64,000 bases of DNA from Anabaena sp. FACHB-1237 (GTDB lineage: Bacteria; Cyanobacteriota; Cyanobacteriia; Cyanobacteriales; Nostocaceae): NCBI RefSeq assembly GCF_014696225.1, contig NZ_JACJPV010000010.1:85236-149235 (forward strand), given 5' to 3'. Shown one piece after another: positions 9,090 to 17,700 of the stretch; position 1 is the stretch's first letter; each line of letters opens with the position of its first letter. The position numbers and the translations under genes are program-made. Below the pieces are notes generated by a model. The model did not search any database and had not been told where the DNA came from. It saw nothing but the letters and a program-made list of their open reading frames with translations.

Positions 9090-10037
9090 GTGGCGCAATT
9101 TCAAATTGAATGTGTAGAATCTAATGCTGAAGAAAGTCGAAGCTATTACAGCAAGTTTGTTCTTGAACCACTAGAGCGTGGACAAGGAACAACAGTTGGA
9201 AATGCATTACGACGGGTTTTACTTTCTAACCTAGAAGGAACAGCAGTAACAGCAGTGAGAATTGCTGGCGTTACTCATGAGTTTGCCACAGTTCCCGGTG
9301 TGAGAGAAGATGTACTAGAAATCCTCATGCGCATGAAGGATGTTATTCTCAAGAGTTATTCTTCTCAACCCCAAATAGGTCGTTTACTTGTAAACGGACC
9401 TGCAACTGTGACAGTGGCACATTTTGATTTACCTAGCGAAGTAGAAGTAATTGATCCAACTCAGTATATTGCCACCGTTGCTGAAGGTGGAAAACTGGAA
9501 ATGGAGTTTAGAATTGAGCGTGGTAAAGGCTATCGTACTGTAGAAAAAGGTAGAGAAGAGGCGACATCGTTAGATTTTTTACAAATTGACTCGGTGTTTA
9601 TGCCGGTGAAAAAGGTCAACTATACGGTTGAAGAGTCTCGCGGTGATGCTTCTAGGGCTAAAGACAGATTACTTTTAGAACTATGGACAAATGGCAGCGT
9701 ATCACCACAGGAAGCACTATCATCTGCGGCCAGTATTTTGGTAGATTTATTTAATCCTCTCAAAGATATCTCTCTTGAACCTAGTGATATGGGTTCACAT
9801 ATCCCTGATGATCCTACCGCACAAATTCCTATTGAGGAATTACAGCTATCTGTTCGGGCTTATAACTGCCTAAAACGCGCTCAAGTTAATTCTGTGGCTG
9901 ATTTATTGGATTATACCCAAGAAGACCTGTTAGAAATTAAAAACTTTGGTCAAAAGTCAGCAGAAGAGGTGGTAGAGGCTTTACAGCGACGACTAGGAAT
10001 TACTTTACCTCCAGAAAGAAGTTCTAAAAGTAGCTAG
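9090..10037 (+). CDS. rpoA: DNA-directed RNA polymerase alpha subunit
   Basis: The alpha subunit dimerises to nucleate RNA polymerase assembly and contacts promoters and activators. The start chosen is the GTG at 9090, giving MAQFQIECVES, because a strong GAGGGAGG Shine-Dalgarno lies 8 bp upstream and this matches the family N-terminus; the 315-residue length is normal. The N-domain carries GQGTTVGNALRRVLLSNLEG; the C-domain (about 245-315) carries LSVRAYNCLKRAQVNSVADLL and IKNFGQKSAEEVVEAL, the helix-hairpin-helix that binds UP elements. Confidence 0.97.
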   Translation: MAQFQIECVESNAEESRSYYSKFVLEPLERGQGTTVGNALRRVLLSNLEGTAVTAVRIAGVTHEFATVPGVREDVLEILMRMKDVILKSYSSQPQIGRLLVNGPATVTVAHFDLPSEVEVIDPTQYIATVAEGGKLEMEFRIERGKGYRTVEKGREEATSLDFLQIDSVFMPVKKVNYTVEESRGDASRAKDRLLLELWTNGSVSPQEALSSAASILVDLFNPLKDISLEPSDMGSHIPDDPTAQIPIEELQLSVRAYNCLKRAQVNSVADLLDYTQEDLLEIKNFGQKSAEEVVEALQRRLGITLPPERSSKSS

Positions 10038-10092
10038 TTTAAGCTAGTTGTTAAATGATTACCAATTGTTAATAATTCATTATTCCTTTGTT

Positions 10093-10443
10093 ATGCGTCA
10101 TCGTTGCCGAGTTAAAAAACTAAATCGTCCCACAGATCAACGTAAAGCTTTATTGAGAGCTTTAACTACAGAGTTGGTGCGTCATGGTCGGATTACTACT
10201 ACTTTAATGAAAGCTAAAGTATTACGTCAAGAAGTAGAAGAAATGATCACTCTAGCTAAAGAGGGTTCTTTGGCAGCACGGAGAAAGGCTTTAGGGTATA
10301 TTTACGATAAAACCCTAGTTCATGCCCTGTTTGAACAAGCTCCTACTCGCTATGCTGATCGTAAAGGTGGATATACTCGTATATTACATACAGTACCCCG
10401 TCGTGGTGATAATGCGCCCATGGCAATTATTGAATTGGTTTAA
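10093..10443 (+). CDS. rplQ: 50S ribosomal protein L17
   Basis: L17 is located near the peptide exit tunnel. The start chosen is the ATG at 10093, giving [20 protein letters not shown], the invariant L17 N-terminus; a longer in-frame extension upstream has no family support. The 116-residue product ends [19 protein letters not shown] and then IIELV. It follows rpoA as in most bacteria. Confidence 0.97.
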   Translation: MRHRCRVKKLNRPTDQRKALLRALTTELVRHGRITTTLMKAKVLRQEVEEMITLAKEGSLAARRKALGYIYDKTLVHALFEQAPTRYADRKGGYTRILHTVPRRGDNAPMAIIELV

Positions 10444-10527
10444 ACTGTATTAGTTTTAACTATACTGTATTAAATACAATTTGTAATTAATGCAAAATTG
10501 ACAAACGCACAAAGAAAAACTACCTTG

Positions 10528-11370
10528 ATGTTAGTCAGCCAGGATCGTGGAAAGAGTCAAAAAGTAGCCTTGGTCATTCAGTATCTAGGCACTCATTTTC
10601 ATGGATGGCAACGACAAAAAGGACAGCGTAGTGTTCAAGAAGAGATAGAAAGGGCGATCGCTGAGGTTTTAGGGCATCATGTCACCTTACATGGTGCGGG
10701 GAGAACTGATGCTGGAGTTCATGCTGCTGCTCAGGTTGCCCATTTTCAAGCTACAGGTTTAATACCAGCTCACAGATGGGCAAAAATTCTCAACAGCCGT
10801 TTGCCCCCGGATATATTAATTAGGGCTTCTGCGGGTGTGAGCGATAATTGGCACGCTCGATTTAGTGCTATATATCGTCGCTATCGCTATACAATATACA
10901 CTGAACAGTTAGCGAATTTATTCTTACAACCTTTCAGTTGGCATTATTATTATGCACCGTTGGATGAAACCTTAATAAAATCCGCTTTAACACCACTGCT
11001 AGGAAAACACCATTTAGCAGCTTTCCATCGTGCTGGATCAGCCAGAAAGCACTCCTGGGTAGAAATACAAGCAGTGGAATGTAGTCGTCAAGGTCCAGTA
11101 ATTCATATTGAAATTCAAGCAAATGGATTTTTATATGGCATGGTACGACTATTAATAGGAATGGTGGTAGAAGTAGGTTCGGGAGCGAGAAGTTTAGGGA
11201 ATTTTACGGAAATTTGGCAACAAGAACGCCGGGAGGAAGTAAAATATGCTGCTCCATCCCAAGGTTTATGCTTATTAAGAGTTGGCTATCCTGATTTTCC
11301 CTTTCCCTCGGAAATTTGGTATGACACTCAACCAAACTTATTATTTGGTAATCAAGCAGTTAACAGGTGA
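10528..11370 (+). CDS. truA: tRNA pseudouridine synthase A
   Basis: TruA converts uridines 38-40 of the tRNA anticodon stem-loop to pseudouridine. The ATG at 10528 gives MLVSQDRGKSQKVALVIQYLG, better than the upstream TTG at 10498. The catalytic Asp is in GAGRTDAGVHA (D61 of 280 residues), and the later family blocks RRYRYTIY, AFHRAGS and GFLYGMVRLLIGMVVEVG are present. In cyanobacteria truA commonly lies between rplQ and rplM, as here. Confidence 0.95.
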   Translation: MLVSQDRGKSQKVALVIQYLGTHFHGWQRQKGQRSVQEEIERAIAEVLGHHVTLHGAGRTDAGVHAAAQVAHFQATGLIPAHRWAKILNSRLPPDILIRASAGVSDNWHARFSAIYRRYRYTIYTEQLANLFLQPFSWHYYYAPLDETLIKSALTPLLGKHHLAAFHRAGSARKHSWVEIQAVECSRQGPVIHIEIQANGFLYGMVRLLIGMVVEVGSGARSLGNFTEIWQQERREEVKYAAPSQGLCLLRVGYPDFPFPSEIWYDTQPNLLFGNQAVNR

Positions 11371-11455
11371 CAGTTATAAATAATTATGCCGCACCCCGTA
11401 CTCTATACCCCATTAACTGATAACGGAAAAAACAACAGACAAAGAAAACATAACC

Positions 11456-11908
11456 ATGAGTAAAACCTACCTTCCTCCCGTGGACGCGATTGTGCGTGAC
11501 TGGTATGTAGTAGATGCTACCGATAAACGTCTAGGCCGCTTGGCCAGTGAAATTGCCATGATCTTACGTGGTAAAAAAAAGGCCGAATATACTCCCCATT
11601 TAGATACAGGGGATTTTGTAATAGTAGTGAATGCTGATAAAGTAGCAGTTACGGGTAAAAAACGTACCCAAAAACTGTACCGTCGTCATTCTGGCCGTCC
11701 TGGTGGGATGAAAACAGAGACATTTGCTAAGGTTCAGCAGCGTGTACCCGAAAGAATTATCGAACACGCTGTGAAAGGGATGTTACCCAAAAATAGTTTA
11801 GGTAAAGAATTATTTACTAAACTCAAGGTTTACGCAGGTCCTACCCATCCCCACGCAGCGCAAAAACCCAAAGAACTGAACATTAATACAATTCCTGGAG
11901 AAAACTAA
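11456..11908 (+). CDS. rplM: 50S ribosomal protein L13
   Basis: L13 is an early-assembly 50S protein. The 150-residue product contains [41 protein letters not shown], and the signature [20 protein letters not shown]. It is followed 4 bp later by rpsI, and the rplM-rpsI pair is an almost universal bacterial operon. Confidence 0.98.
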   Translation: MSKTYLPPVDAIVRDWYVVDATDKRLGRLASEIAMILRGKKKAEYTPHLDTGDFVIVVNADKVAVTGKKRTQKLYRRHSGRPGGMKTETFAKVQQRVPERIIEHAVKGMLPKNSLGKELFTKLKVYAGPTHPHAAQKPKELNINTIPGEN

Positions 11909-11912
11909 AGTT

Positions 11913-12332
11913 ATGGTGAAAACAGCAGAAGCGAAAAGTGGTCGCGCTGTGTACTGGGGTACAGGCCGTCGTAAGTCCGCAGTGGCTAGTGTACGGTTAG
12001 TCCCCGGTGAAGGAAAATTGACTGTAAATGGCAAAGATGGAGAATTATATTTCCAATTCAATGCCAACTACTTAGGACTAATCAAAGGACCTTTAGAAAC
12101 CTTGGGATTAGAAAACGAGTATGATATTCTCGTTAAAGCTGTGGGCGGCGGTTTAACTGGACAAGCGGACTCTATTCGTTTAGGTGTAGCGCGTGCTTTA
12201 TGCGAAATAGATCCAGATAACCGTTCTCCTTTAAAGACAGAAGGTTATTTAACCCGTGATCCTCGTGCTAAAGAACGGAAGAAATACGGTCTACATAAGG
12301 CTCGTAAAGCTCCTCAATACTCGAAACGTTAG
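11913..12332 (+). CDS. rpsI: 30S ribosomal protein S9
   Basis: S9 extends its basic C-terminal tail to the P-site tRNA anticodon stem. The 139-residue product has [40 protein letters not shown] and the expected end [17 protein letters not shown], with the terminal Lys-Arg that touches tRNA. It is tightly linked to rplM. Confidence 0.98.
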   Translation: MVKTAEAKSGRAVYWGTGRRKSAVASVRLVPGEGKLTVNGKDGELYFQFNANYLGLIKGPLETLGLENEYDILVKAVGGGLTGQADSIRLGVARALCEIDPDNRSPLKTEGYLTRDPRAKERKKYGLHKARKAPQYSKR

Positions 12333-12472
12333 TTTTTTAGGAGTCAGGAGACGCTACGCAGACCTAGCGGTTCAGAATTTTCACTCTGCACCCCGCACTC
12401 CGCACTTAGTGATAGTATCGTGATCAATACTATCTGTTATAATTTTCATAGCAATACACCACAAAAGGAACA

Positions 12473-12706
12473 ATGGCTAAACCTGATATTCATCCCCAGT
12501 GGTATCCAGAAGCAAAAGTTTACTGTAACGGTCAAGTAGTAATGACTGTGGGTTCAACAAAGCCTGAACTGCACGTAGATGTATGGTCTGGAAACCACCC
12601 ATTTTACACTGGTACTCAGAAGATGATTGATACTGAAGGTCGCGTAGAACGCTTCCTCCGTAAGTATGGTATGTCTAGCGAACAGGGCGATAAAAATAAA
12701 AAGTAG
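12473..12706 (+). CDS. rpmE: 50S ribosomal protein L31 (zinc-free form)
   Basis: L31 bridges the two ribosomal subunits. The 77-residue product reads MAKPDIHPQWYPEAKVYCNG and ends in a Lys-rich tail after RVERFLRKYGM. Only one Cys (C18) remains: the second zinc pair has become Trp-Ser-Gly-Asn in VDVWSGNHPFYTG, so this is the C-minus type that does not bind zinc. It lies between rpsI and prfA, the usual cyanobacterial order. Confidence 0.95.
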   Translation: MAKPDIHPQWYPEAKVYCNGQVVMTVGSTKPELHVDVWSGNHPFYTGTQKMIDTEGRVERFLRKYGMSSEQGDKNKK

Positions 12707-12739
12707 CTGGTTGGCTGTAGCTGTTTACGACGATCCTGT

Positions 12740-12768
12740 GTAGGGGTAAAGCATTGCTAAACCCCTAC
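12740..12768 (+). terminator. Hairpin after rpmE (dispersed GGGG-TTTAGCA repeat family)
   Basis: GTAGGGGT and ACCCCTAC arms flank a centre rich in AAGCATTGCTAA, giving a near-complete palindrome 34 bp after the rpmE stop. There is no T-run, so if it stops transcription it does so as a structured 3' end. Related hairpins occur at 23936-23957 and 54763-54785. Confidence 0.4.
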
Positions 12769-12828
12769 CGCTTGTCATTTAATGCTTGAGCCAATTTTGT
12801 TATTTTTTAAGGAGCGATCGCAGAAATT

Positions 12829-13926
12829 ATGGCAGAATCATATTTACTGGAGAAGTTAAAATCTGTTGAACAAACTTTTCATGAATTAACTCGTCGTCTA
12901 GCTGATCCTGATACGGCTAGTAACCCCGATGAGTACCAAAAAATTGCTAAGTCTCGCTCTTCTTTGGAAGAGGTGGTGAATACTTATGAGACTTGGAAAA
13001 CCGCCCAAGAAGAGTTAATTGGTGCGCGTCAGGTACAAAAAGAGTCTAATAGTGATCCAGAGTTGCAAGAAATGGCTGCTTTGGAAGTGAAGGAGTTGGA
13101 AGACAAGTTAGAGTTTCTGGAAGAACGGTTAAAGATTTTACTTTTACCCCGTGATCCTAATGATGATAAAAACATTATGTTGGAAATTCGGGCGGGTACT
13201 GGCGGTGATGAGGCTAGTATCTGGGCGGGTGACTTATTAAGGATGTATTCTCGCTATTCTGATAGTCAGGGTTGGCGAGTAAAATTGGTCAGTGAGTCCC
13301 TGGGGGAAATGGGCGGTTTTAAGGAAGTTATTCTGGAAATTCAAGGCGATAGTGTTTATAGTAAGTTAAAATTTGAAGCGGGTGTACATCGTGTTCAGCG
13401 TGTACCAGCAACAGAGGCAGGGGGTAGGGTACATACTTCTACAGCTACAGTGGCTATTATGCCAGAAGTGGATGATGTGGAGGTGCATATTGACCCGAAA
13501 GATATTGAAATGACTACTGCGCGTTCTGGTGGGGCTGGTGGACAAAATGTGAACAAGGTGGAAACTGCTGTTGACTTGATGCACAAACCGACGGGAATTA
13601 GAATTTTCTGTACAGAAGAGCGTAGCCAGTTACAAAATAAGGAACGGGCGATGCAAATTCTGCGGGCGAAGTTGTATGAGATCAAGTTGCGAGAACAACA
13701 GGAAGCTGTTACTTCTATGCGGCGATCGCAGGTAGGTACAGGTTCACGCTCAGAAAAAATCCGTACTTATAATTACAAGGATAACCGCGCTACTGATCAC
13801 CGTTTAGGTCAAAATTATTCTCTTAACCCTGTTTTAGAAGGGGATCTGGAAACTTTAATACAGTCTTGTATTTCTCAAGATCAACAAGAACGTTTAGCGG
13901 AGTTAGCGGCTGGTAATGCAAGTTAA
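12829..13926 (+). CDS. prfA: Peptide chain release factor 1
   Basis: RF1 reads UAA and UAG stop codons and triggers peptidyl-tRNA hydrolysis. The 365-residue product has an N-terminal coiled-coil domain (about 1-110), the RF1-type stop-recognition PAT tripeptide at 193-195 ([11 protein letters not shown]) and the catalytic GGQ at 237-239 ([19 protein letters not shown]). The ending [11 protein letters not shown] is ordinary. An AGGAGCGATCGC stretch upstream combines a Shine-Dalgarno with a HIP1 octamer. Confidence 0.98.
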   Translation: MAESYLLEKLKSVEQTFHELTRRLADPDTASNPDEYQKIAKSRSSLEEVVNTYETWKTAQEELIGARQVQKESNSDPELQEMAALEVKELEDKLEFLEERLKILLLPRDPNDDKNIMLEIRAGTGGDEASIWAGDLLRMYSRYSDSQGWRVKLVSESLGEMGGFKEVILEIQGDSVYSKLKFEAGVHRVQRVPATEAGGRVHTSTATVAIMPEVDDVEVHIDPKDIEMTTARSGGAGGQNVNKVETAVDLMHKPTGIRIFCTEERSQLQNKERAMQILRAKLYEIKLREQQEAVTSMRRSQVGTGSRSEKIRTYNYKDNRATDHRLGQNYSLNPVLEGDLETLIQSCISQDQQERLAELAAGNAS

Positions 13927-14197
13927 TTCAGTGGATTAGTAATAGTAAATTGTGCGTCGCGCTTTGCAAACGCACTTTACTGAGAATTTATAACCATTGT
14001 CTACCACTAAACTGCCATCTAGGAAAAGCTATTCTCATGATGCTTTAGTTATAAAAACTGATAACCCAGAAGTTTTAAATCCTGCAATAAAACTTTACAA
14101 TCTTTGCGTTTTACCCAGCTAAAATCCCTTGTCTATTGAGAATAGAGTTATTAACTGCTCAAATTTAGTATCATTAATGCACAAATTGGATAATAAC

Positions 14198-14345
14198 AGG
14201 ACTTACGCAACTGGCACATTGGTAGGGTGTGGTTCGACAAGCTCACTAACCATGTCAGACAGTATAAATCATGTAAATAACCAAATTGTTGATATCTGAC
14301 GCACCCACTGAACAGATTTTTTACTGTGACACTTGCGTAAGTCCT
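14198..14345. mobile_element. 148-bp MITE-like element with AGGACTTACGCAA ends
   Basis: The element begins and ends with perfect 13-bp inverted repeats (AGGACTTACGCAA / TTGCGTAAGTCCT), extendable to 20 bp with 2 mismatches. It contains no credible gene. No clear target duplication is visible. A solitary 23-nt end identical to its left end lies at 33040-33062. This is probably a non-autonomous derivative of a DDE-type insertion sequence; the parent element is not in this window. Confidence 0.65.
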
Positions 14346-14352
14346 AAATAAA

Positions 14353-14483
14353 TACAGCACATTCCATCTACATGAGGTACACTATGAACACAGCAAGACT
14401 TGTACTGAGCTTGTCGAAGTATGCCTGTGTTACAACGGTTTTATCATTAACATCTGTACCTCATAATAACGGAAACTGCTGTA
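14353..14483 (+). mobile_element. MITE copy 1 (TACAGCA..ATGAGGTAC family) with 23-nt extra segment
   Basis: A 131-bp copy of the element also present at 29989-30096 and 47251-47358. The ends form an imperfect ~28-bp inverted repeat with the pattern TACAGCA..TTCC..ATGAGGTAC. Relative to the other two copies it carries 23 extra nucleotides (CTTGTACTGAGCTTGTCGAA plus GTA) in the centre, interrupting an inner AACACAG/CTGTGTT stem. It abuts the 148-bp element on its left and an IS4 remnant on its right. Confidence 0.75.
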
Positions 14484-14673
14484 TCATCAAAGTCTTAACA
14501 TTCAACACTTCTGGTATTTCTATTAGTTGCAATATCAAATAACTGATTAAACAGGAAATTACTTGAATTCTAATTCCATTCTCATTCTTTGTCATAAGTC
14601 TGTCTAACTTTAGGTGCATTTTTAACAATTTCCATAGCAATTCAATTTGCCATCTTTGTATGTAAATTTCCAT
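14461..14673 (-). pseudogene. IS4-family transposase, C-terminal remnant
   Basis: The minus-strand frame encodes about 70 residues with the exact IS4 YREK signature (Tyr4-x2-Arg7-x3-Glu11-x6-Lys18 in YIQRWQIELLWKLLK), which carries the last catalytic Glu of the DDE triad. Everything upstream of this motif is missing, so the transposase is inactive. Its 3' end runs into MITE copy 1. The 17-bp string TAACATTCAACACTTCT inside the remnant recurs at 14781-14797, suggesting a second scrap of the same element or a rearranged end. Confidence 0.75.
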
Positions 14674-14801
14674 ATTTTTCTGATCACTTATGGGAAATTA
14701 TTTGAGAGCGTAATTTAATTATTTTTTGCCTATATCTTCCTAAATTATATCAAATTATGGCACTTTTTTTAATTTTTTCCTAACATTCAACACTTCTGCA
14801 A

Positions 14802-14830
14802 TTGTGGTTAATGCCCAGGTATGCTATAAT
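14802..14830 (+). promoter_or_regulatory. Candidate sigma-70-type promoter for rpsP
   Basis: TTGTGG (14802-14807) and TATAAT (14825-14830) are separated by 17 bp, with TGC before the -10 hexamer. Transcription would start about 105 bp upstream of the rpsP ATG. The promoter lies just beyond the transposon debris. Confidence 0.5.
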
Positions 14831-14941
14831 GGTCATTTTAGTGCCAGAAGTTTTTAACTTAGGCAATTTATCCCAGTGACTTCTTGAATAAACAGTTACA
14901 AAATACATAAATCATAATAAACAGGAGCAAAATTTCTCAAC

Positions 14942-15208
14942 ATGATCAAACTGCGCCTAAAGCGATTTGGTAAAAAGCGCGAAGCAAGCTACCGCATTGT
15001 TGCTATTAAAAGCCTGTCTCGTCGTGATGGTCGTCCGTTAGAAGAACTAGGTTTTTATAACCCTAGAACTGATGAAGTAAAATTAGATGTTCCTGGTATC
15101 GTCAAGCGACTGCAACAAGGCGCTCAACCAACCGATACAGTCCGTCGTATCCTTGTAAAAGCTAACGTTTTTGAACAGGTCAGTGCAACAACCGCATCAC
15201 AAGTTTGA
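14942..15208 (+). CDS. rpsP: 30S ribosomal protein S16
   Basis: S16 is an early-assembly protein of the 30S body. The 88-residue product begins [20 protein letters not shown] and contains [21 protein letters not shown], both diagnostic. The gene is separated from the main ribosomal cluster by mobile-element debris and has its own likely promoter. Its 3' end overlaps the start of the KH-domain gene by 38 bp. Confidence 0.97.
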   Translation: MIKLRLKRFGKKREASYRIVAIKSLSRRDGRPLEELGFYNPRTDEVKLDVPGIVKRLQQGAQPTDTVRRILVKANVFEQVSATTASQV

Positions 15209-15593
15209 TATTACACCTCCAACGGGTCCTAACTATATTGGACTCGTAAAGTTTCTTGTACAGCCGTTTTTAGAATATCCAGACTCTTTAAGTGTTGATT
15301 GTGAAATGTCCCATGCATTAAAACGCGCTTGGATTCGCATTGCCTTTGACAGTACAGACAAAGGAAAAGTATTTGGACGGGGAGGAAGAAACATTCAGGC
15401 AATTCGTACAGTAATTGCAGCAGCAGCAGAAATGGCTGGACAGTCGGTATATTTGGATATATATGGCAACAATTCCAGTCGGGATAGTATGTCTTTTGAT
15501 GAAGAACAAGAAGAGCGTACATCACCTCCAAGATCAAGAGAAAGGCGTAGCAATAATGTTTCTAGACCTATTGTTAAACCACGTTTACGCTAA
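15171..15593 (+). CDS. KH-domain RNA-binding protein (KhpA family)
   Basis: This small single-KH-domain protein belongs to the KhpA/YlqC family, which binds RNA and in other bacteria affects cell division and sRNA-based regulation. The KH core includes [19 protein letters not shown] with the GxxG loop, followed by an Arg/Ser/Pro-rich tail. The start is a problem: the conserved [16 protein letters not shown] segment requires initiation at or before it, and the only canonical start between the last upstream stop and that segment is the TTG at 15171, inside rpsP and without a clear Shine-Dalgarno. rpsP-KH-phoH order is common in cyanobacteria. Confidence 0.85.
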   Translation: MNRSVQQPHHKFDITPPTGPNYIGLVKFLVQPFLEYPDSLSVDCEMSHALKRAWIRIAFDSTDKGKVFGRGGRNIQAIRTVIAAAAEMAGQSVYLDIYGNNSSRDSMSFDEEQEERTSPPRSRERRSNNVSRPIVKPRLR

Positions 15594-15600
15594 AGATTAG

Positions 15601-15672
15601 CTGTCAGCCGTCAGCCGTCAGCCGTGGCATCATGATTAACACTAATAGCTGATAGCTGATAGCTGATAGCTA
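15601..15672. repeat. CAGCCGT and TAGCTGA short tandem repeats
   Basis: Three TCAGCCG units are followed after about 20 bp by three TAGCTGA units. The array fills the gap between the KH-domain gene and phoH. Confidence 0.75.
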
Positions 15673-15703
15673 AAATTATCCAAAAGTACACAATTACAAA
15701 ACT

Positions 15704-16657
15704 ATGCTAGGAGATATAAAAATTACACTGCCAGATACTAGCAGCGCGATCGCTCTAGCAGGATATAGTGAAGCAAATCTCAAACTCCTATCGCAACAAA
15801 CAGGAGCTAACATGGTTTTGCGCGGACAAGAATTATTCATTTCTGGTACAGATAACCAAAAAGAATTAGCATCTAAATTAGTGCGATCGCTAGAAAACCT
15901 CTGGAGTACAGGTAATATTATCTCTAGTGCTGATATTTTAACCGCCCGTCAAGCCCTGGATACCCACAGAGAAGATCAACTACAAGAACTACAAAAAGAT
16001 ATTCTAGCCAAAACTCGTAGAGGCTTAGAAATTCGGGCTAAAACCTTCCATCAGCGCAAATATATAGACTATCTGCGTCAAAAAGACTTAACATTTTGTA
16101 TAGGTCCGGCAGGCACAGGTAAAACCTATTTAGCTGTTGTAGTAGCTGTAAAAGAACTATTAACAAATAAATTTGAACGCTTAATTTTAACTCGTCCTGC
16201 CGTTGAAGCAGGTGAAAGACTAGGATTCTTGCCGGGAGACCTACAACAAAAAGTTAATCCCTATTTAAGACCACTATATGATGCTATCAACGAATTTATA
16301 GATCCTGAGAAAGTTCCCAACTTGATGGAAAGGGGAATTATTGAAGTAGCACCATTAGCCTATATGCGCGGACGTACTTTAAATAATTCCTTTGTGATAG
16401 TTGATGAAGCTCAAAATACTACCCCAGCACAAATGAAAATGGTGTTAACTAGATTAGGTTTTAATTCGCGGATGGTAATTACTGGTGATGTGACACAAAC
16501 AGACTTACCACCTCATCAACAGTCAGGTTTAGATGTAGCTTTAAGAATTTTAAAAAACGTGGAAGGAATAGCAATGTGTGAATTTACGCAAAAAGATGTA
16601 GTGCGTCATCCTTTAGTGCAGCGTATAGTTTCAGCTTATGAGCAATATGAAAAATAG
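15704..16657 (+). CDS. phoH: PhoH-like ATPase
   Basis: PhoH-family proteins are cytosolic P-loop ATPases related to helicase cores and linked to RNA metabolism; the precise role is unsettled. The 317-residue product has a Walker A motif GPAGTGKT at 134-141, RPAVEAGERLGFLPGDLQQKV, Walker B-like VIVDEAQNTTPAQMKM and the sensor VITGDVTQTDLP. Residues 1-90 form the N-terminal RNA-binding-like domain of the family. Position after a KH protein supports a role in RNA handling. Confidence 0.93.
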   Translation: MLGDIKITLPDTSSAIALAGYSEANLKLLSQQTGANMVLRGQELFISGTDNQKELASKLVRSLENLWSTGNIISSADILTARQALDTHREDQLQELQKDILAKTRRGLEIRAKTFHQRKYIDYLRQKDLTFCIGPAGTGKTYLAVVVAVKELLTNKFERLILTRPAVEAGERLGFLPGDLQQKVNPYLRPLYDAINEFIDPEKVPNLMERGIIEVAPLAYMRGRTLNNSFVIVDEAQNTTPAQMKMVLTRLGFNSRMVITGDVTQTDLPPHQQSGLDVALRILKNVEGIAMCEFTQKDVVRHPLVQRIVSAYEQYEK

Positions 16658-16942
16658 TCAATTATTTATTAGATATCTGATGGAAATCAGGCTAGAAAAT
16701 CTACCTAATGTTATGCTTATCTGTAACTTTTTGATAATATCAGAAATCAGGGATGTGATAACATTAATTAATAAAAATTTGGGATAACCACCCATTCTTT
16801 CTAATACTGTTTTAGGTGGAGTTTGATAGTTGCTAACGGGTGTTTCTAAAGATGAAATAAATTGTAAAACAAGTGAAATTTTTTGATCACTAAGGTTTGT
16901 GATCGCTTCCAGTAGTTTTTGGTGTGGACTAATGGAGTACAT
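16658..16942 (-). CDS. Small antitoxin-like hypothetical protein
   Basis: The 94-residue product resembles small cyanobacterial proteins often found as antitoxin-like partners: an N-terminal helical part (QKLLEAITNLSDQKISLVLQFISSLE) followed by PPKTVLERMGGYPKFLL. In relatives this motif is followed by an acidic, Arg-rich helix; here the rest is hydrophobic (NVITSLISDIIKKLQISITL), so the C-terminus may be frame-damaged. No toxin gene is adjacent. Function is not established. Confidence 0.45.
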   Translation of the reverse strand: MYSISPHQKLLEAITNLSDQKISLVLQFISSLETPVSNYQTPPKTVLERMGGYPKFLLINVITSLISDIIKKLQISITLGRFSSLISIRYLINN

Positions 16943-17031
16943 AAAGTTTTATTGCTGTTGTCATAATTCCTAGTTTAGCAAATAAGAACAGAAAAGCGAT
17001 CGCACTTATCACCTCCCCAAAAAGCGAACTG

Positions 17032-17057
17032 CTTGCAGCAGCGCAACGCTTACGCAC
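17032..17057. repeat. 26-nt direct repeat, left copy
   Basis: CTTGCAGCAGCGCAACGCTT plus ACGCAC occurs here and, identically and in the same orientation, at 17820-17845. The two copies flank the broken Uma2 gene. Each is embedded in AAAAAGCGA/HIP1-rich sequence. Confidence 0.8.
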
Positions 17058-17120
17058 CTCCTACATCCCCCAAAAAGCGATTCGTACGGAGCTTTTCCAC
17101 ATTCACAAAAATAAATCATG

Positions 17121-17682
17121 TTATAAATTTAACCAGCTAAATACTTCTTGAACAGTTATATCTAATTCAACCCCTGTAAGAACTAGTAAGTGATCGCTAT
17201 TTTTAAGTTCCCTAACTCGGCGATCGCTGTCTACTACTAAAATACTCGCATCTTCGGGATCAAGCAACCAACCCAACTCAGTACCATACTCAGCGCAGTG
17301 TAGTAATTTGGATAGGACTTGTTTATATCTCTGATCGGGAGAGAGAATTTCAATAGCCCAATCTGGCTGGATGGATTTCAAAACCATTGGCAATCCGTCC
17401 TGATGGCAACAGAGGGATTCGCTCCCAACGAAATACAGCTATATCTGGAACGATCACTAACCCACCAAAAACACAGCGTACTTCTGGAAAAGCTTTGGCA
17501 ATTTTTTGAGGTTTAGTAATTTGATTAATAGTTTCGCATAGATCGATCTGAAGTTGGCTATGTTCCCCTTGAGGCATAGGTTTCTGTGTGATTTGTCCAT
17601 GAATAAATTCAGAAGCAGGTTCTGTTTCTGGCAATTGCAAAAATTCTTCGATGGTTGTGGGTTTAATTGCTGCAATAGTCAT
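17121..17682 (-). pseudogene. Uma2 family (DUF820) endonuclease, frameshifted
   Basis: Two minus-strand frames together make one Uma2 protein, a PD-(D/E)XK-like family expanded in cyanobacteria whose function is mostly unknown. The first part (from ATG at 17682, MTIAAIKPTTIEEFLQLPE) runs through SEFIHGQITQKPMPQGEHS and VVIPDIAVF-like sequence to about 17370. The second starts at about 17393 with IQPDWAIEILSPDQ and ends LDITVQEVFSWLNL. Continuity is broken by a frameshift between NGFEIHPARLGY and KSIQPDWAIEILSP. The gene is therefore probably inactive. Confidence 0.8.
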
Positions 17683-17700
17683 AGCTTTATGCCTTCTCAA

